Source: Denticeps clupeoides
Lineage: Eukaryota > Chordata > Actinopteri > Clupeiformes > Denticipitidae
Reading direction: 5' to 3'
Length of the DNA: 64,000 nt
NCBI RefSeq assembly: GCF_900700375.1
Contig: NC_041715.1
Coordinates: forward strand, 12,363,417 to 12,427,416
Shown in pieces: positions 20,001 through 32,300 of the stretch. Position 1 is the first letter of the stretch, and every line of letters starts with the position of its first letter. The notes beneath the pieces are model-generated. The model was not told where the DNA came from. It saw only the letters and a program-made list of their open reading frames with translations, and made no database searches. A program made the translations under genes and the position numbers.

Positions 20001-22178
20001 CCAGTTTTAATGTTTGGGCTTTCACTCATGATGTGCTCAAAGGAAGTGATGGCATCTGAGTACTGGCCCATTCGTATGAACACCATGCCAATATTCTGCA
20101 TTATCTTTATTCTGCAATGGAAAACATAGGGTTTAGGGAAATATCTGGGCAGCACAAAATGTTATATTTCCAAATACGAATCTTTTTAAAGATAAAAATT
20201 CAAAAAATAATAACTTACCTCATCTCCTTGTGTGCATTTGAAATCTGATCCAAAGCCATACGGTAAAATTTGACAGCCTTCGGATAATTCTTCTGCTTGA
20301 AATAAATGTTAGCCATGTTCACCTTTAAGCGTCCTATAAACAAGGAACATATAATTAAGTTACACAAAAATATGCATGGCCTTGATGAACTGGATTGTTT
20401 CTGCGTGACTAATGTGTGGCAATGTCTTGAGAATAAAAGTGAATGTTTATATTTTCTGTTTATGTAACTGTTTCATCAGACCAAGCACTTTCATTATAAA
20501 GTATATTTTACATTTTCATTATCACAATTACTGTACCTGCATTATTGAACATTTTATTCTTCACAATGAGCTGGTACGTGTTTAGGGCCTCTGGGTACAT
20601 GTCATTGCTTTCATACTGATTAGCCAAGTTGAACAGTACCTGAAAATGAAGTAAAACATAATATGTCATAAAATCCCAGCATTTTGTAATGTAAAATGTA
20701 TCAGGGAGAACTTACAGAGTAGGTCAAGTCCAAATTGATGTGATCTGCAGTCCCTGTGTGCTCTCTCTGTCGGACTAGGGCTCTTTCCTTCCTTCCTGCT
20801 TCTTTAGCTTTTTCAAGGGACTGTGGACATACCCCCAGAAACACAGCAAATGAGGACGCATGAAATGTCAAGCCAGTTTCTGTCCCCTGTGGGAGTGCAG
20901 TATAACAGTTTTTCTACAACTCACCAACTGCAGGTCCCCACGGCTCTGGGCCAGGCAACTCTCTTCTATTAAATCGTTCACTTTCTTCTCCAAGATCTTA
21001 ATCTTCTCCTCAGGACTACAACATTAAATGTAATTAGACAAAGCCTTGGGCAGTATTGTTCTCTTCTTGCTGTTTTTTTGAAACTCACGAGTCTTCATTT
21101 TTGGACTCAAGCGGAGGAGCAGGGCCTTTGGACTGTCCTAGTGGGTCAAATGCAGAGCCTGTAAAAACACAATTAATAAAAATTGATGATAACAGGATGA
21201 TAACTCAATTTCCCTTCAGCTATTTATATGTAAATGTATTATTTTATAGAAATATCATCAGATGCAGGATAACCACTCTATTCACTATAAAATGGGTATG
21301 GGTACAAGTATACACACATATACACACATATGTGTACATATTAACTCAAAACAATTGAATACATGATTTAATAAATGGTGAGGTCAAAAGTATTTTGTTT
21401 ACTGACATCACTGGCATTGACCTCTCATTTGACAATCTAACCTCTAGCCATGGAAGAGTAGCCTGCGGCTCGCACTGCAGTCATTGGACGGGCTGCACCA
21501 TCCTGTATTGGAAAACCGCAGTCAATTCATAGTCTATTCAATACCATGCATTACATTTACTGATATGTACAAGTGTAACCATGATAAATGTGATTATTTG
21601 GGGATTTTTTTTTCACCTGAGCCCCTGTCATGGGTCTGCCCATTGAAGACATCAAGGGAACCCTTGACTGCCAGCATTGGAAAAAGAAAAAAAATGTAAG
21701 TCTGTCCTCCCTGCTTTTCAAAATGACTGTGTAAACTAATTTAAGCAACAGGTTAGAGCTTATTCAGCATCGGTATCATTAATTCTAACTCACCCCAAAC
21801 GATGTTGCCAAAGGCCGTCCTCCAACTGCTGTGCCCGGAAACCTGGCAGTCATCTACAGAAATCATCAAAACCTCAATTATCATCCCACGAAAAACAAGA
21901 ATCAGCCAGATTCCTTATGTACTGTGTCTTTATTAAGGAAGGAAAAACATTTACTGGTGGTCTTCTGCCATGACTGGTCCTGACAGCCTGCTGGAAGCCA
22001 ATATCATTGTCCAGCTCCTAAAATACACAGCGATTGTTACAGTATACACTATGTGTGTGTGAGTGTGTGTGTGTGTACACACATATCTATTTACCTCTGA
22101 ATCAAATGTTGGGTTGTAGTCATTGTACCCTGTGTATAGGTCATCTTCATCCTCAGGTGCTAAATGGACATGTTCCAT
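11047..22178 (-). CDS. ift88: Intraflagellar transport protein 88 (TPR protein)
   Basis: IFT88 is a tetratricopeptide-repeat core subunit of the IFT-B complex, needed to build cilia. Coding exons (minus): 22178-22095, 22017-21955, 21853-21794, 21667-21617, 21502-21442, 21158-21089, 21015-20925, 20820-20716, 20639-20537, 20333-20219, 20111-19880, 19798-19728, 19346-19260, 19173-19072, 18661-18575, 18501-18315, 18223-18115, 17618-17468, 17364-17249, 17155-17103, 17018-16953, 16535-16429, 15976-15916, 13660-13553, 11166-about 11047. All have GT-AG borders and phases that join, giving about 819 residues (human 824). Landmarks are MEHVHLAPEDEDDLYTGYND at the start, GRPMTGAQ, MRIKIMQNIG, YNPSALVNKGNTVF, DTQFCEKAIHYFERAG, and DASYVDPLGPQMERPKTA at the end. 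Oddities: exon 19173-19072 has two extra bases (tandem AC near 19139-19142) that put a stop in frame, and the expected last residues GDDLLPE are recoverable only across two one-base gaps near 11050-11075. These may be assembly errors, because everything else is intact. Confidence 0.93.
11249..11377 (-). repeat. Decayed SINE family B-like relic, first copy of a local duplication
   Basis: Carries the family B tail mirror (cccttatcaagagcgacttg and cagcagttaaagggacagac, then ctcagggatacaatggttg). The same 130 bases recur at 12450-12578 with few changes, followed in both places by the 33-bp array. The two were therefore duplicated together. Confidence 0.75.
11378..11618. repeat. 33-bp minisatellite, block 1
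   Basis: About seven tandem 33-base units built on gtggtagcaacagtcgta and tggatctgtgacc. Because 33 is a multiple of three, every open frame through it encodes an 11-residue repeat (for example VVATVVRGSVT on plus). These are artefacts of the array, not genes. It lies in the last intron of ift88. Confidence 0.9.
11619..11859 (+). repeat. SINE family A copy inserted in the 33-bp array
   Basis: Full-length plus-strand copy: head agtggtggccgcgcggttaag, B-box gccggttcgaatccca, body gggcgcctgtcatggctgcc, tail cacatgtgacaatcac followed by a ctttactttactttc 3' end. The 33-bp units resume directly after it. Confidence 0.92.
11860..12154. repeat. 33-bp minisatellite, block 2
   Basis: About nine units of the same 33-base repeat, between two SINE insertions. 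Unit variants differ mainly at ctgt/cggt and agca/agta. Confidence 0.9.
12155..12400 (+). repeat. SINE family A copy inserted in the 33-bp array
   Basis: Full-length plus-strand copy starting ggcagtggtggcctagcag. It is flanked by caaccgtgg (12146-12154) and caacagtgg (12401-12409), a 9-base target-site duplication with one mismatch. This confirms insertion into an existing unit. Confidence 0.93.
12401..12449. repeat. 33-bp minisatellite, block 3
   Basis: One and a half units of the 33-base repeat between the second SINE and the duplicated SINE-B relic. Confidence 0.8.
12450..12578 (-). repeat. Decayed SINE family B-like relic, second copy of the local duplication
   Basis: Near-identical to 11249-11377 (offset about 1201 bases). 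Both are followed by acatggatctgtgaccgtgg and the 33-bp array. This marks a tandem duplication of about 1.2 kb that included array sequence. Confidence 0.75.
12579..13278. repeat. 33-bp minisatellite, block 4
   Basis: About 21 units of the 33-base repeat, with two places where a shortened unit occurs (around 12775-12790 and 12925-12935, where gtacgtagcaacagtcgta skips part of a unit). Still within the last ift88 intron. Confidence 0.92.
14323..14364 (-). other. ift88: Candidate 42-nt microexon of ift88
   Basis: Minus strand: acceptor gttggatctgcag, 42 coding bases, donor gtatgtaa. Read in the phase set by the neighbouring exons it is open and encodes about 14 residues, SQSKCSPVLKQGR in the middle. 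It keeps phase 1 on both sides, so skipping or inclusion does not shift the frame. No matching segment is remembered from mammalian IFT88. It is a candidate, not established. Confidence 0.45.
14465..14482 (-). other. ift88: Candidate 18-nt microexon of ift88
   Basis: Minus strand: acceptor ttttggactatag, 18 coding bases (aggtggacatcaggccag), donor gtgagcaaa. In the phase 1 frame it encodes VDIRP with split flanking codons. The donor is close to consensus. The short length makes chance more likely than for the other two. Confidence 0.35.
14542..15045. mobile_element. MITE-like element with terminal inverted repeats
   Basis: Left end atacactgctcagccataac (14542) and right end gttatggctgatcagtgtat (15026-15045) are inverted copies with few mismatches, about 500 bases apart. 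There is no coding capacity inside. This end sequence is a familiar fish non-autonomous DNA transposon type, but the family was not named with confidence. It sits in an ift88 intron between candidate microexons. Confidence 0.7.
15159..15197 (-). other. ift88: Candidate 39-nt microexon of ift88
   Basis: Minus strand: acceptor ttgtgcaacttcag, 39 coding bases, donor gtatgacac. In the phase set by the exon at 15916-15976 it encodes ENAGAQNVSKKVS. It is open and phase 1 on both sides, so it can be skipped without a frameshift. It would extend the Ser/Gly-rich linker that precedes the conserved IFT88 C-terminus. Confidence 0.45.
15258..15450 (-). repeat. SINE family A copy in an ift88 intron
   Basis: Minus-strand copy beginning on plus with taaagtgaagtgattgtcat and ending with the tRNA-like head tttacccgctaggcc. 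It has a deletion that removes the gggcagccatgacagg part of the body. Confidence 0.85.
16630..16775 (+). mobile_element. Short Tc1-like transposase fragment
   Basis: The stretch ccatcgccacagtgaaacgt followed by ggtggcagcatcata resembles the Tc1 transposase segment usually read TVKHGGGSIM. It is only about 145 bases with no intact frame or ends. Family call is tentative. Confidence 0.4.
17690..17925. repeat. Decayed dispersed repeat of a common fish type
   Basis: Contains catttggacggtgggaggaa then cctggagacccggaggaaac then ggggatttgaactcac. This order occurs in a widespread but here unnamed vertebrate repeat. It lies in the ift88 intron between exons 18223-18115 and 17618-17468. Confidence 0.5.
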
Positions 22179-23318
22179 TGCTTTTTAAGAAAAGAAAAAA
22201 ATAATCTGTCTGATGAGGGATGGGGTTTGGCAAAAAAATACAAAAGTATAATTGCTAAAAGATAGTACGATAGTAAAAAGATTGAAGATAGTAAATTAAG
22301 TTAAATAGAATAAATTCATAATATTATAAAACAAAATAGTCACACTTTTGTTGTAGTTGACAAGGGACTACAAAAATAATAGCTTGCTAATGGTAGCAAC
22401 TTGATATTTAACATGCTTGGCGACAACGAATATGTAAACAGTACTTCATCGACAACATATTTTTCTCGCTGAAACACAACACTGACGAAATAAAACAATA
22501 AGAACTTTAAAATACACGTGTTGACCGCTATCGCCTTAGAGGAATCTTTTATTTCTTTAGGAATAACAGGCTACGCTACATTGTGGGCGGGACTAAAATG
22601 AACTCGAAGCAACGGTTGGTCCGTTGTTTCTCAATCATCCTTTTCCTGCAAGCGTATTGGACAATCGTCAAAGTTGCTATGATACGTAAAGATGTATGCT
22701 TCTCAGTTAGCATTAGCCAGGCGACGTCAAAAGTACCAAGAACTAAACATATCTGTTTAAACATTCTGCTGCATAGTGCGGGTAATTCTACTGATGATTT
22801 TCTAACAAACTATATGAGCTCACTTTCGACATTAATGGAGTCACTTGAAAAAAACAGGATTCACCTATTTTAGTGGTATTTTCCAGCAGAATTGATGTAC
22901 TCAGGCCGCTTGTGAATTTTGTCTTGAATAATGTTGCCAGATTCTTTCGGTGTGTATAAAAACGAACGCATACTAAACTAGATGGATCTCCAAGACATAC
23001 GAATTACAAATAAAAAGGAACATATATGCACAAATAAAAATGACCGACTTCTCGTTGAGATAGGTGCCTGCATAACAAAAAAAAAATAGTAATAAACCTT
23101 TAAGGACAAATGGCAATAAATAAGCGGACCTGGCAACAGAATGTTTGACCTATGCAGGACACCGTAGATAAATCACGTGCCTGACCCGCCTACTGTGCAT
23201 GTGATAAAGCCACGGACAGCTTCATTCACGCTCTCTAGAAGGTTTATTTTGCACTTGGCAATAAAAGCATTTAATTTGGTCCAGCGACATACAAGTAAAG
23301 GCATTAAAGTTAGCTAAA
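22179..23318. promoter_or_regulatory. Divergent promoter region between ift88 and cryl1
   Basis: Only 1140 bases separate the two start codons, so both promoters lie here. Features seen are gggcggg (GC-box-like, about 22585), cacgtg (about 23174) and an inverted repeat cttgctaatggtagcaac (22383-22400), a poor match to a ciliary RFX X-box. A short open frame at 22583-22873 has no family resemblance and is not called. Confidence 0.45.
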
Positions 23319-26300
23319 ATGAGTTCTTCAAAAGGGAAAATAATAACCATTGTGGGAAGGTGAGCCTTACGTTGTTATTCATCGAAGAGCTTTGAGAAAA
23401 TTAGGGAGATGAAATCTTTGCTGTGGGTCAGATGGTGGAGTTCAAACTCGCATCTTGAACTTCGACCCCGATCTTAACGATTAATGAGTGGGCTGCTCAA
23501 GCACAACGCTCCCCAGAAGACTTTTGCCTGTTTATTGTGTAGTGTCACAACTAGAAGAAAAAGTGAGAAAAAATATTTTATATATATATATATACACACA
23601 TACACACACAGTAAGTCTTTTTAAATGGTCACTTGTACTGCCTCAGTGCAGATTATGTGAATATCACGAGTAAATAGCCAGATAATGAACAGTAATTCAC
23701 ATTACAAAATTACAGTTGAGTTCTTTCAAGAAACCCTGAAGTCCTGTGGAGTGTACATTGGATAACGTGTTGCATAACGCAGTGTCCTACAGTGGAGTTT
23801 GATTCAAGCTGAATCCATTATGAGACAAATCACTGCGCAGTGTGAGTCTCCAGCTTCCCTCATGTCTTCCTGGGGTTCGTATATTCACAGTGGGCTGATT
23901 GGGCGTTCCTGGGCCATGGTCTTCCTCAGTGGGGGTTACAAGGTGAAGATCTACGACAACCAGCCTGGTCAGGCTGCCAAGGCCATCATGGAGATCAGGT
24001 CGGTGGAAAACAGACCATAAACTCTGTGAAAGACAATACAGAGTCTAATCTAGTCTGTCACTAGGGGGTGGGGTTTCACTACAATTGAATGTGGGTGGAG
24101 GTCACCTTTTCCAATCTTTGCCCTGCTGCCAGCAGGTGGAACTACTACTACTGGAACTAAGTGAAGTGATTGTCATTGTGAAGCACAGTACACGGTGACA
24201 CATCAAAATGTGTCTTCTGCTTTTAACAATCACCCCTTGATGAGCAGTGGGCAGCCATGACAGGCGCCCGGGGAGCAGTGTGTGGGCACCTTACTAACTG
24301 GCATCTTGGCAACTTGGGATTCTAACCAGCAACCTGCTCATGTTCACTAACCACAACTTCTACTGGATATAACTTCCGAAAAAATTTTATATATTTTGTA
24401 GCTGGGAATATACATTTGACACATTACATCTCGTACCTCAGTGGCACCATGGATTTGAACCCTGGAACTTCTGTTCACAAGTCCCCTTTCTTAACTACTA
24501 GGCTGCTATTTTGCATGTGATCAGTGTGAAATAAATGGGGCTGGAGAACAACAGTAACTGTGTAGTACAGCTGCAGTAACAAGATGTGGGAATGGTTGTT
24601 GCCCACTGGGCAGCAAATATGACCTCAACCAGCTGAGCCATAAAGTCGGAGGTTCATACAGACGCCCTGAGCCATGGGCTGGGCACTCAACCCTGAGTGG
24701 TTCTAGGGAGAACAACTGGATTGGAGACTTGGCTAATGTAGTGAAAATAACATAATGTGTCATCATCCAGATGCTTAATGATATATATAATATGATATCA
24801 TGGGTCAACTGGAAGCTTTCTATTGCTTATTAATAAATGAGAAGAAAAAAAGTATAGTGCACCATGGCTAAAATCTCATATATCGCAACAGTAATTTAAT
24901 TTAACTCATTCTGTCAGTCTGAGAGACTTTATCATGCAGACACAGATCCTCATTCGGTTCTGGTATCATGTTTATTCATTCTAAAGGGCAGAGCTTGTGC
25001 CTTTCTGAAAATGCCACATATGCTACACCAACTTGTTGTGTTTGTTTTCTTCAGCCTTTGTGTTTTTATGTGTCATTTGTCATTGTTCGGAAGCCATTAT
25101 GCTGGTTGTCGCTTCATGCCCTTGAATAAGTTTAGTAGACTACTGTCCTTCAGGTTTTCCAGTTCAGTGAATGCGTTCTGAAGTAGCCTTAGGAGTGACT
25201 GTGCTGTTAAGCTTCTCCCTTTCCTCCCTTCACGAGTGTTTAGGTGTGTGTGTCTTGGTGATGTTTTTTTATTGTATGTTTGGTGGGGCAGGAAACAGCT
25301 TGAGGAGCTGCAACAGTCCCACATGCTGAGGGGCAGCCTGAGCGCCACAGAGCAGCTCGCTCTGCTCAGCAGCCATGATGACCTGGCCCTGGCACTGGAG
25401 GGCGCCTTCTTCGTCCAGGTACAGAATGACACTGCGGCCACTGACATATGCTGAAAGGATAGAATCGACCTGCTCTCTCCTGCGTAGGATACAAAGCACA
25501 TCCTTTCTGAATACAATAAACTTACCAAGCTTGAGAGATTTTCTTTTCTTTAAATGTGTTAAATTGGCATTCCAGTCCAGAGCACAATATCAGTTGGTGA
25601 GGATCAAGATCTTGGGTCATAGTACGCCAAACAACTGTGAATTCCTTCATTCTGTCATTTTTTGTGTCCTAGAGCTAATTGTTTAACTATAGAACAATAG
25701 ATTCTTTACACGTTTTATTATTGTGTTTTATTGTACTGTACATTTTTTTTTTTGCATTTTCATTTCTTCAAAAAAATACTGTATGAACACACAGTGCATG
25801 TTAAGCCATGTCCTGAAAATGGGCCAAACAGGTTTGTGGTGTTAGTAATGGTCTACAGAAAGGTCTTGATTTTCAAGGCAGTGAGAGCAGGAAATGGAAA
25901 TGTGACTCAGTTTTTCTAAGAAAAGCCAGCTGTAAAAAAGAAAGAAAAACACTACTATTATAGAAATATCTCAACAATTCATTAAAAACGTTTATTATAC
26001 TACCACCGCTCATGGGTGGTAGTAGCCTAGTAAGTAACAAACTCGCCTATGAACCAGAAGACCCAGGTTCAAATCCCACTTACTACCATTGTGTACCTGA
26101 GCAAGACTCTTAACCCTGAGTGTCCAGGGGGGGACTGTCCCTGTAACTACTGATATTAAGTCGCTCTGGATAAATGCCATAAATGTAAATATATTTCAGA
26201 TTTTCAGGTTTCATACAGATCCTCTGGACACATCATTTCGATATACAGACAAAGACTGTTAGACCTCTTACTCCTTTTCCATTTGTAAAGGGTTTGGTGT

Positions 26301-29300
26301 CAGAGATTAATGTTTTCTACCTGGATATTTTGGGATGGGAGTGGCATTACGTTTTACGTCATCAGTACTACACTAGTTCCACTGTCCCACTGCTGGGGAG
26401 AGGTGTTGTCACAATGTGACTCTTCACATATTCATCCAGATGAATATATTAATTGTTCTGAGGTCTCAGAAATGGAATTACATGTTGACATCCCTGCATA
26501 CACTGAACAGTGTGCTTCCAACTTAAGTCCTAAATAGATTCGTTTTCAGATCAGACGTTCAGATCAGAACGTGTATTCTTTTCTCTTTTTTTCACATTTT
26601 AATATGTCTTTCGCATTAATGTGGATTGGACAGAGTGTTGTTTCCATTTTCACACGGTGTGAAAGACTGCAAACAGATTTAATCTGTATAGAAAAATAAA
26701 GTCTTTTCCTGACTGACCAGAACAAAGAGAGTGTTTACAAGAAGACACACTTTGGCTGAAATGTGTCCTGAGGCCCGGTGCAGAGCAGCAGGTTTATGGC
26801 CCTGACGACTGTGACTACAATGGTGCAGATGCCAGAAACATTTTCTGTTTACTTTAGAGTTAATTCAAGGCTCTTCTCTCTGATACACACACAGCACGCT
26901 GCTGCTTTGACAAGGTTACTCTTGAAGCAGTGTAGCGGTATGCATGATATTTTGTTCATGAACGTTTTGCTTGTGTTTAAAAATGTAACACTTAACATAG
27001 TCGCCCAGATCCTGGAGTGTGAAGAAACTGTACTTTTCACCTTGAAAGGCATGACAGTTTGGCATATTTGACTGTTTCCATCGAAGTGGCAGAAGGACAA
27101 ATTGCATGTGACTGTGGAATCATCCGGACAGTTTTGCTTGGCTAATGACAAAGCGGCTGGAAGTGAATGTGATTATTTCACATTCTAAATGATATGAGAA
27201 CCAACTTTGTCATGCTGTCTGCTCTTGTGGTGTAGACGTGTTACGTTCTTCCAGGATGTTCTTCTGATTAAAGCATAATGTCAGCATCCATGCAGTGTTG
27301 CTGGTCAGTGGTGGTCATGGATTATCAGAGGTGGCATTACAATAACAGATGAAACGTTGTTGGAAATATAAAAAGTGACACATGAGCTGCGTCCGGGTGA
27401 CTTTGTGTGTATTTGTTTGTGTGTTGTCTGCAGGAGTCCATTTTTGAGGACCTGGAAGCCAAGCAGAGCGTCTTTAAAGCTTTAGAGACTCACGTGGGAG
27501 AGGGTGTGGTCCTCAGCAGCTCCACCTCCTGCCTGATGCCGAGCAACGTGTTCTCCCGAGTCCAGAACCGCACTCGATGCATTGTATCTCACCCGGTCAG
27601 TGCCGTTCACACGGATTTCTCATGGAGAACACATTCTGTCTTGTGTCATTTTCAACCAATCAGATGTTTTTTTAAAATACTGCGCTTTTCATGTTGAATG
27701 AATGAATAAATCCAGTAACGGTCAGGCTGCACCGTGACACCGGTCCCGATTAGCATTGTATTAATTCGATATGTGTTTGTAGATAAAGATGACACTAAGT
27801 AGATAATAGTAGTATGTGCAGATAAGATCTGATGCATTTGTAAATCTTGGTAAGATGGTGTATGCACCAGAATTCTTCTTGATTTTGAGAGTCTGTGCTC
27901 AATATATCAACATTTAGCTCTGTGTGACGCTTTTATCAACACCGAAACCTTTGTTTCAATATTGTATTTTCAATTATCACCATTTCTATGTACCACATTG
28001 GAATTGTAAGCAAAATCCAGGGTCTTCACATAAAGCGCCCCTTATCTATGTCCATGTAAAGACGTGGTCCCAAGAGGTAGGGGCAGTGGTGGCCTAGCGG
28101 TTAAGGAAGTGGCCCCATAATCAGAAGGTTGCTGGTTCGAATCCCGATCCGCCAAGGTGCCACTGAGGTGCCACTGAGCAAAGTACCGTCCCCACACACT
28201 GCTCCCCGGGTGCCTGTCATGGCTGCCCACTGCTCACCAAGGGTGATTGGTTAGATGCAGAGGACACATTTCACTGTGTGCACCGTGTGCTGTGCTGCTG
28301 TGTATCACAATGACAATCACTTAAAAAACAAAAAACAAAAAAAAAGTTGCATGCTCTCACTTCTTGTTTATTTCTGTAAATCCTGAATTAGCAGACACTC
28401 CCCACATACTACGTGTGTAATGGGGCCACCAAAATCTGTCCTCGAGTGCCGCTGCCAGTGCATTATAATGAAACTGCACTGAACTTTGTCCCGCTCTTTT
28501 AAAAACACTGGAATTCCAGCCTTATCTCCTGGCACACCTTCCCTTCCTTCCTCTGGTTAACAGTGAGAGACAGTTCACCTTTACCTGTTTACCCGGTGAA
28601 TGTTTAATCCTGGCAGGCTCGCCTCAGATTATCGGGGTCAGATGAAGAGATAAGGATGGGCGTAGTTGATTCGATCGTCTGAATGGGGGTGCCTTTCTCT
28701 GCCCTGTAGGTAAACCCACCTTACTACGTGCGCCTGGTGGAGCTGGTGCCGCACCCGGAAACACTCCCAACTGTGGTTGACCTCGCCTACTCCCTCATGA
28801 CCGAGGTGGGCCAGGCCCCCGTCCGTCTCAACAAGGAGATTGACGGCTTTGCCCTGAACCGCGTCCAGTACGCCATCATTGCGGAGTCTTGGAGGCTGGT
28901 GAAGGTGGGTAAAGCAACAAAGCACCCCCCTCCCTTTCCCAACAACTTCCTCCCGAGTCCCTGAGCGGCAACACACCCTGCCCTGTCCTGTGGGTGATGA
29001 GCTTGTCCTCCACACAGGATTACAGTAATTGCTGCAATCTTTGTCTTACGCCAACCTTTGTCTTCAGTTGTCCCGAACTCCGAGAGAGGCGGGGCCGATC
29101 TGCTGACAGTGGACCCTCTGTCTTTGTGTCCAGGAGTAAGCGAACATCCTCCTTCCTCTTTTCGGTTTAACTTTGTTTGTGTGGTGAAAAAATCTCACAC
29201 AGGACATTTTCTTCCTGCTTGTACACTTTACCTGAGAGCTGAAGTATATCAGATGCAGGCTGAAATGTTCTGGGCCCTGATCCTTTCTTCCGCCTGGTCC

Positions 29301-32300
29301 CTGCCGGCGTCTGCCCTGAAACAAAGAGTCGAGTCAGGAGAAGCCCTGCCGCCTCAGATCTGCTGTCAGCATGGCAGACTTCCCTGAAACAGGGAAAAAG
29401 CTTCGCTGGGCAAACCATGCCTGTAATTTGGATTTTTATGAAGTTGAACTCTAATAAGGAGGATGAGCATGGACTCTTTGTTTGGAGAGAAGACAGAAGG
29501 AGACAGAAGGGCTTCTGTTTCTTCCCCTCCCCAAGTCTCTTTAGGAAACTGGCAAATGAAGTACTGAAGTACCTATGGAAGGATGCACACCTGAGATTGG
29601 TCCTGTGAATAAATTTTTACAGCTAGGGTGTGTCTGGAGGTCCCCGCACCCTCACCACTGGTGATGTTGATGTTGGGGTGGTAGTAGCCTAGGGGTAACA
29701 CACTTGCCTATGAATCAGAAGACCCAGGTTCAAATCCCACTTACTACCATTGTGTCCCTGAGCAAGACACTTAACCCTGAGTGTCTCCAGGGGGGGACTG
29801 TCCCTGTAACTACTGATTGTAAGTCGCTCTGGATAAGGGCGTCTGATAAATGCTGTAAATGTAATGTTTTTTTTATTCAGTAGCAAAAAAACAATGAAAT
29901 GCAACTTGTTAAAAACTTGTTGTATTCTGGGGATTAACTGTCGAATCAATGAACAAACATTTCTATAAATTTAGAGAAAAGTGAAGCTACACTGTGGACT
30001 AATCACAGCTTCTTATGGGTGAAGGTGCATTTTACCTCGCTTTTTGTCATCAAAATAATTCTTTTGCACAGAACTTGACATGTGACAGGTCACAAAATGT
30101 CTCTATGCTTAAATTCTTTGAAGCAACCTTCTATGCATAACTAAATATTTGTGTGAAACTTCATTGCCTCTCAGTATAAATGACCTGTCACATATTAGCA
30201 AGTGAATTCTTCTGAGGCATACACCCCCCCCCCCCCCCCCCCTTTACCGAGGAATGTGCTCTGAGAACATTCACAGACCAAACAGGCCAGTTTGCTCTTC
30301 ACAAAGTGATCTTTTGGGTACTGCCAACATGTCCAATGGGTCAGTCATAAACAGTCGCATTCTACCAGAACCACTCCCCTGATACGCTTGTAGTTGTTGT
30401 TTTTCTGCTGCTCATTGGAAAGTTAAATTAGTTTGTGCCTCTACTAACAACCACATGTATAGAAATATTAGCATATTAGAGATTCTGTAATTTGCATATT
30501 GCATTGCGTGGAATTCAGTCAGTGCTGGAGGACATGGTGAAATTGAAATTCTTTCATGTTTACCATGTTGCTTCCTGCCTTTTTAACCATTTTATACAGC
30601 ATGTAAATCGAGCTGCTCAGCCATTTTTCTAAAGGTTGATTACTATTTTACCTTTAAGAATAGCACTTGTTCCCATCATAACATTTTCCTTTTTCAGTGG
30701 CATCAGACCAGACTGGTTTGAAAGTGTTTCTTTACCAAAAGTCCCTTTTTGAGTATGAAGTGCTCCCTTTGTATTCCAAATCCTGGACCGCTGAGGTGCC
30801 ACTGAGCAAAGTACCATCCCGACACACTGCTCTCCGGGCGCCTGTCATGGCTGCACACTGCTCACCAAGGGTGATCGTTAAATGCATAGGACACATTTCG
30901 TTGTGTCACTGTGTGCTGTGCTGCATGGTTTCACAATGACAATCACTTCACTTTCACTTTTAAGTTGATTATAATATTGTAGTACCTGTCCATACTGCCA
31001 GTTTGAAGAATATTCGGAAGGTGAAGAAAGCATCAAGCTGTTTTTACCGTTTTCACCAAGAAAGAATAGAATAACACTTACATCTACCTGAATCATTGAT
31101 CTCATGATTATTGCTGGGTTACAAGATTGTGGGATTTGTCCTGTTGTTGTGTTTGCAAGCATCTGAATTTGTTGTGCTATTTGCATAGCTATCTTAGTGT
31201 TAGGTGAGATTCTTTCGTAGACCATTAAGTAATTTAAATGAGTCATGATAGCCGGGAGCTACATAGCAGCGAGCATCCGGCCAACTGTTTACGAAGCCAG
31301 CACTTATGTAACATTCTCATAAGAATTTATTTGTAACCTGCCCAGCTCAGCTCATTTTAAAAAGACTTTTGACATACTTTTAGTTGTACTGAATGGTTAA
31401 ATGGACGTGTGTATAGGCCAGTGGGTCTGTTTTTGATCATCTGTGCATGATTATTTTTGGTTATTAAGATCTTAATTAGTCAGCGTAACAAACAATAGCA
31501 AAAACGCTTCCACCTGCCTTGTGAAAAACGTGTTGCTGCCAAGCAGTGATAGTACCTCAGACAAGTGAAAATACATACCCGTTGTTGCCAGCTGGTGGTG
31601 CTATGTCTACCAGGGGTTTTGGGCATGTGTGTCACCGTAATAATATTAACCAATGTGTTATAAATGTTCAGCACTATCAACTGATTTTACATTCAGTTCA
31701 TCAGCAATTTCACACATTGTGGCATATCATAAGTGACATCTTGGCATAATAAAAACAACAACAGTTATTTCTTATATAGCCCATATACTGTATGTGATTA
31801 TCTCAGTGGGCTTTGACAGTTCCTACAGTTGACACCTCCAACGCTTGACCCGTCACACACAAGAAAAAACTCCACACAAAAAAACTAGGAGAGAAAAAAA
31901 GGAAGAAACTCTGGGAAGGAGTGATACAGAGAGGGACGCCCTTCCAGGGTAGAGTGAGCCTGCAATTGGTGTCAGTGCAGGGTTTGTGATGATTTGTCGA
32001 AAAATTCTACATTTGTAGAGATGGAAAAGTCCAAAGTGTAGTATAGAGCATCTGTCCACGTTTGATGTACCGGACAGTGCAGAGTAGTTGTTTAGTCCAG
32101 TGTCATGGTCTACATTAAGTGTCCATTATCATGCTACTGGTCCATTTGAAGATCCCTGAAGCTTTAGCTGTTATGGAGGTGGTGGCTGTGGTGACCCTCT
32201 GGTTCGTTTCAAGACAAATTGTCTATTTAGTAGTTCATCACTAGTGGCTAGGATTCATAATGTATGTCAAATTTCACGTAGAATCCTTAAATTACACCTG

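Noticed and set aside
22583-22873. Open frame of 96 codons between ift88 and cryl1
   Set aside because: No family resemblance, no splice or codon signal, and it lies in the divergent promoter region.
28100-28160. tRNA genes (A-box and B-box hits here and elsewhere)
   Set aside because: All such hits fall at the heads of SINE copies with decayed stems. None forms a clean cloverleaf with its own flanks.
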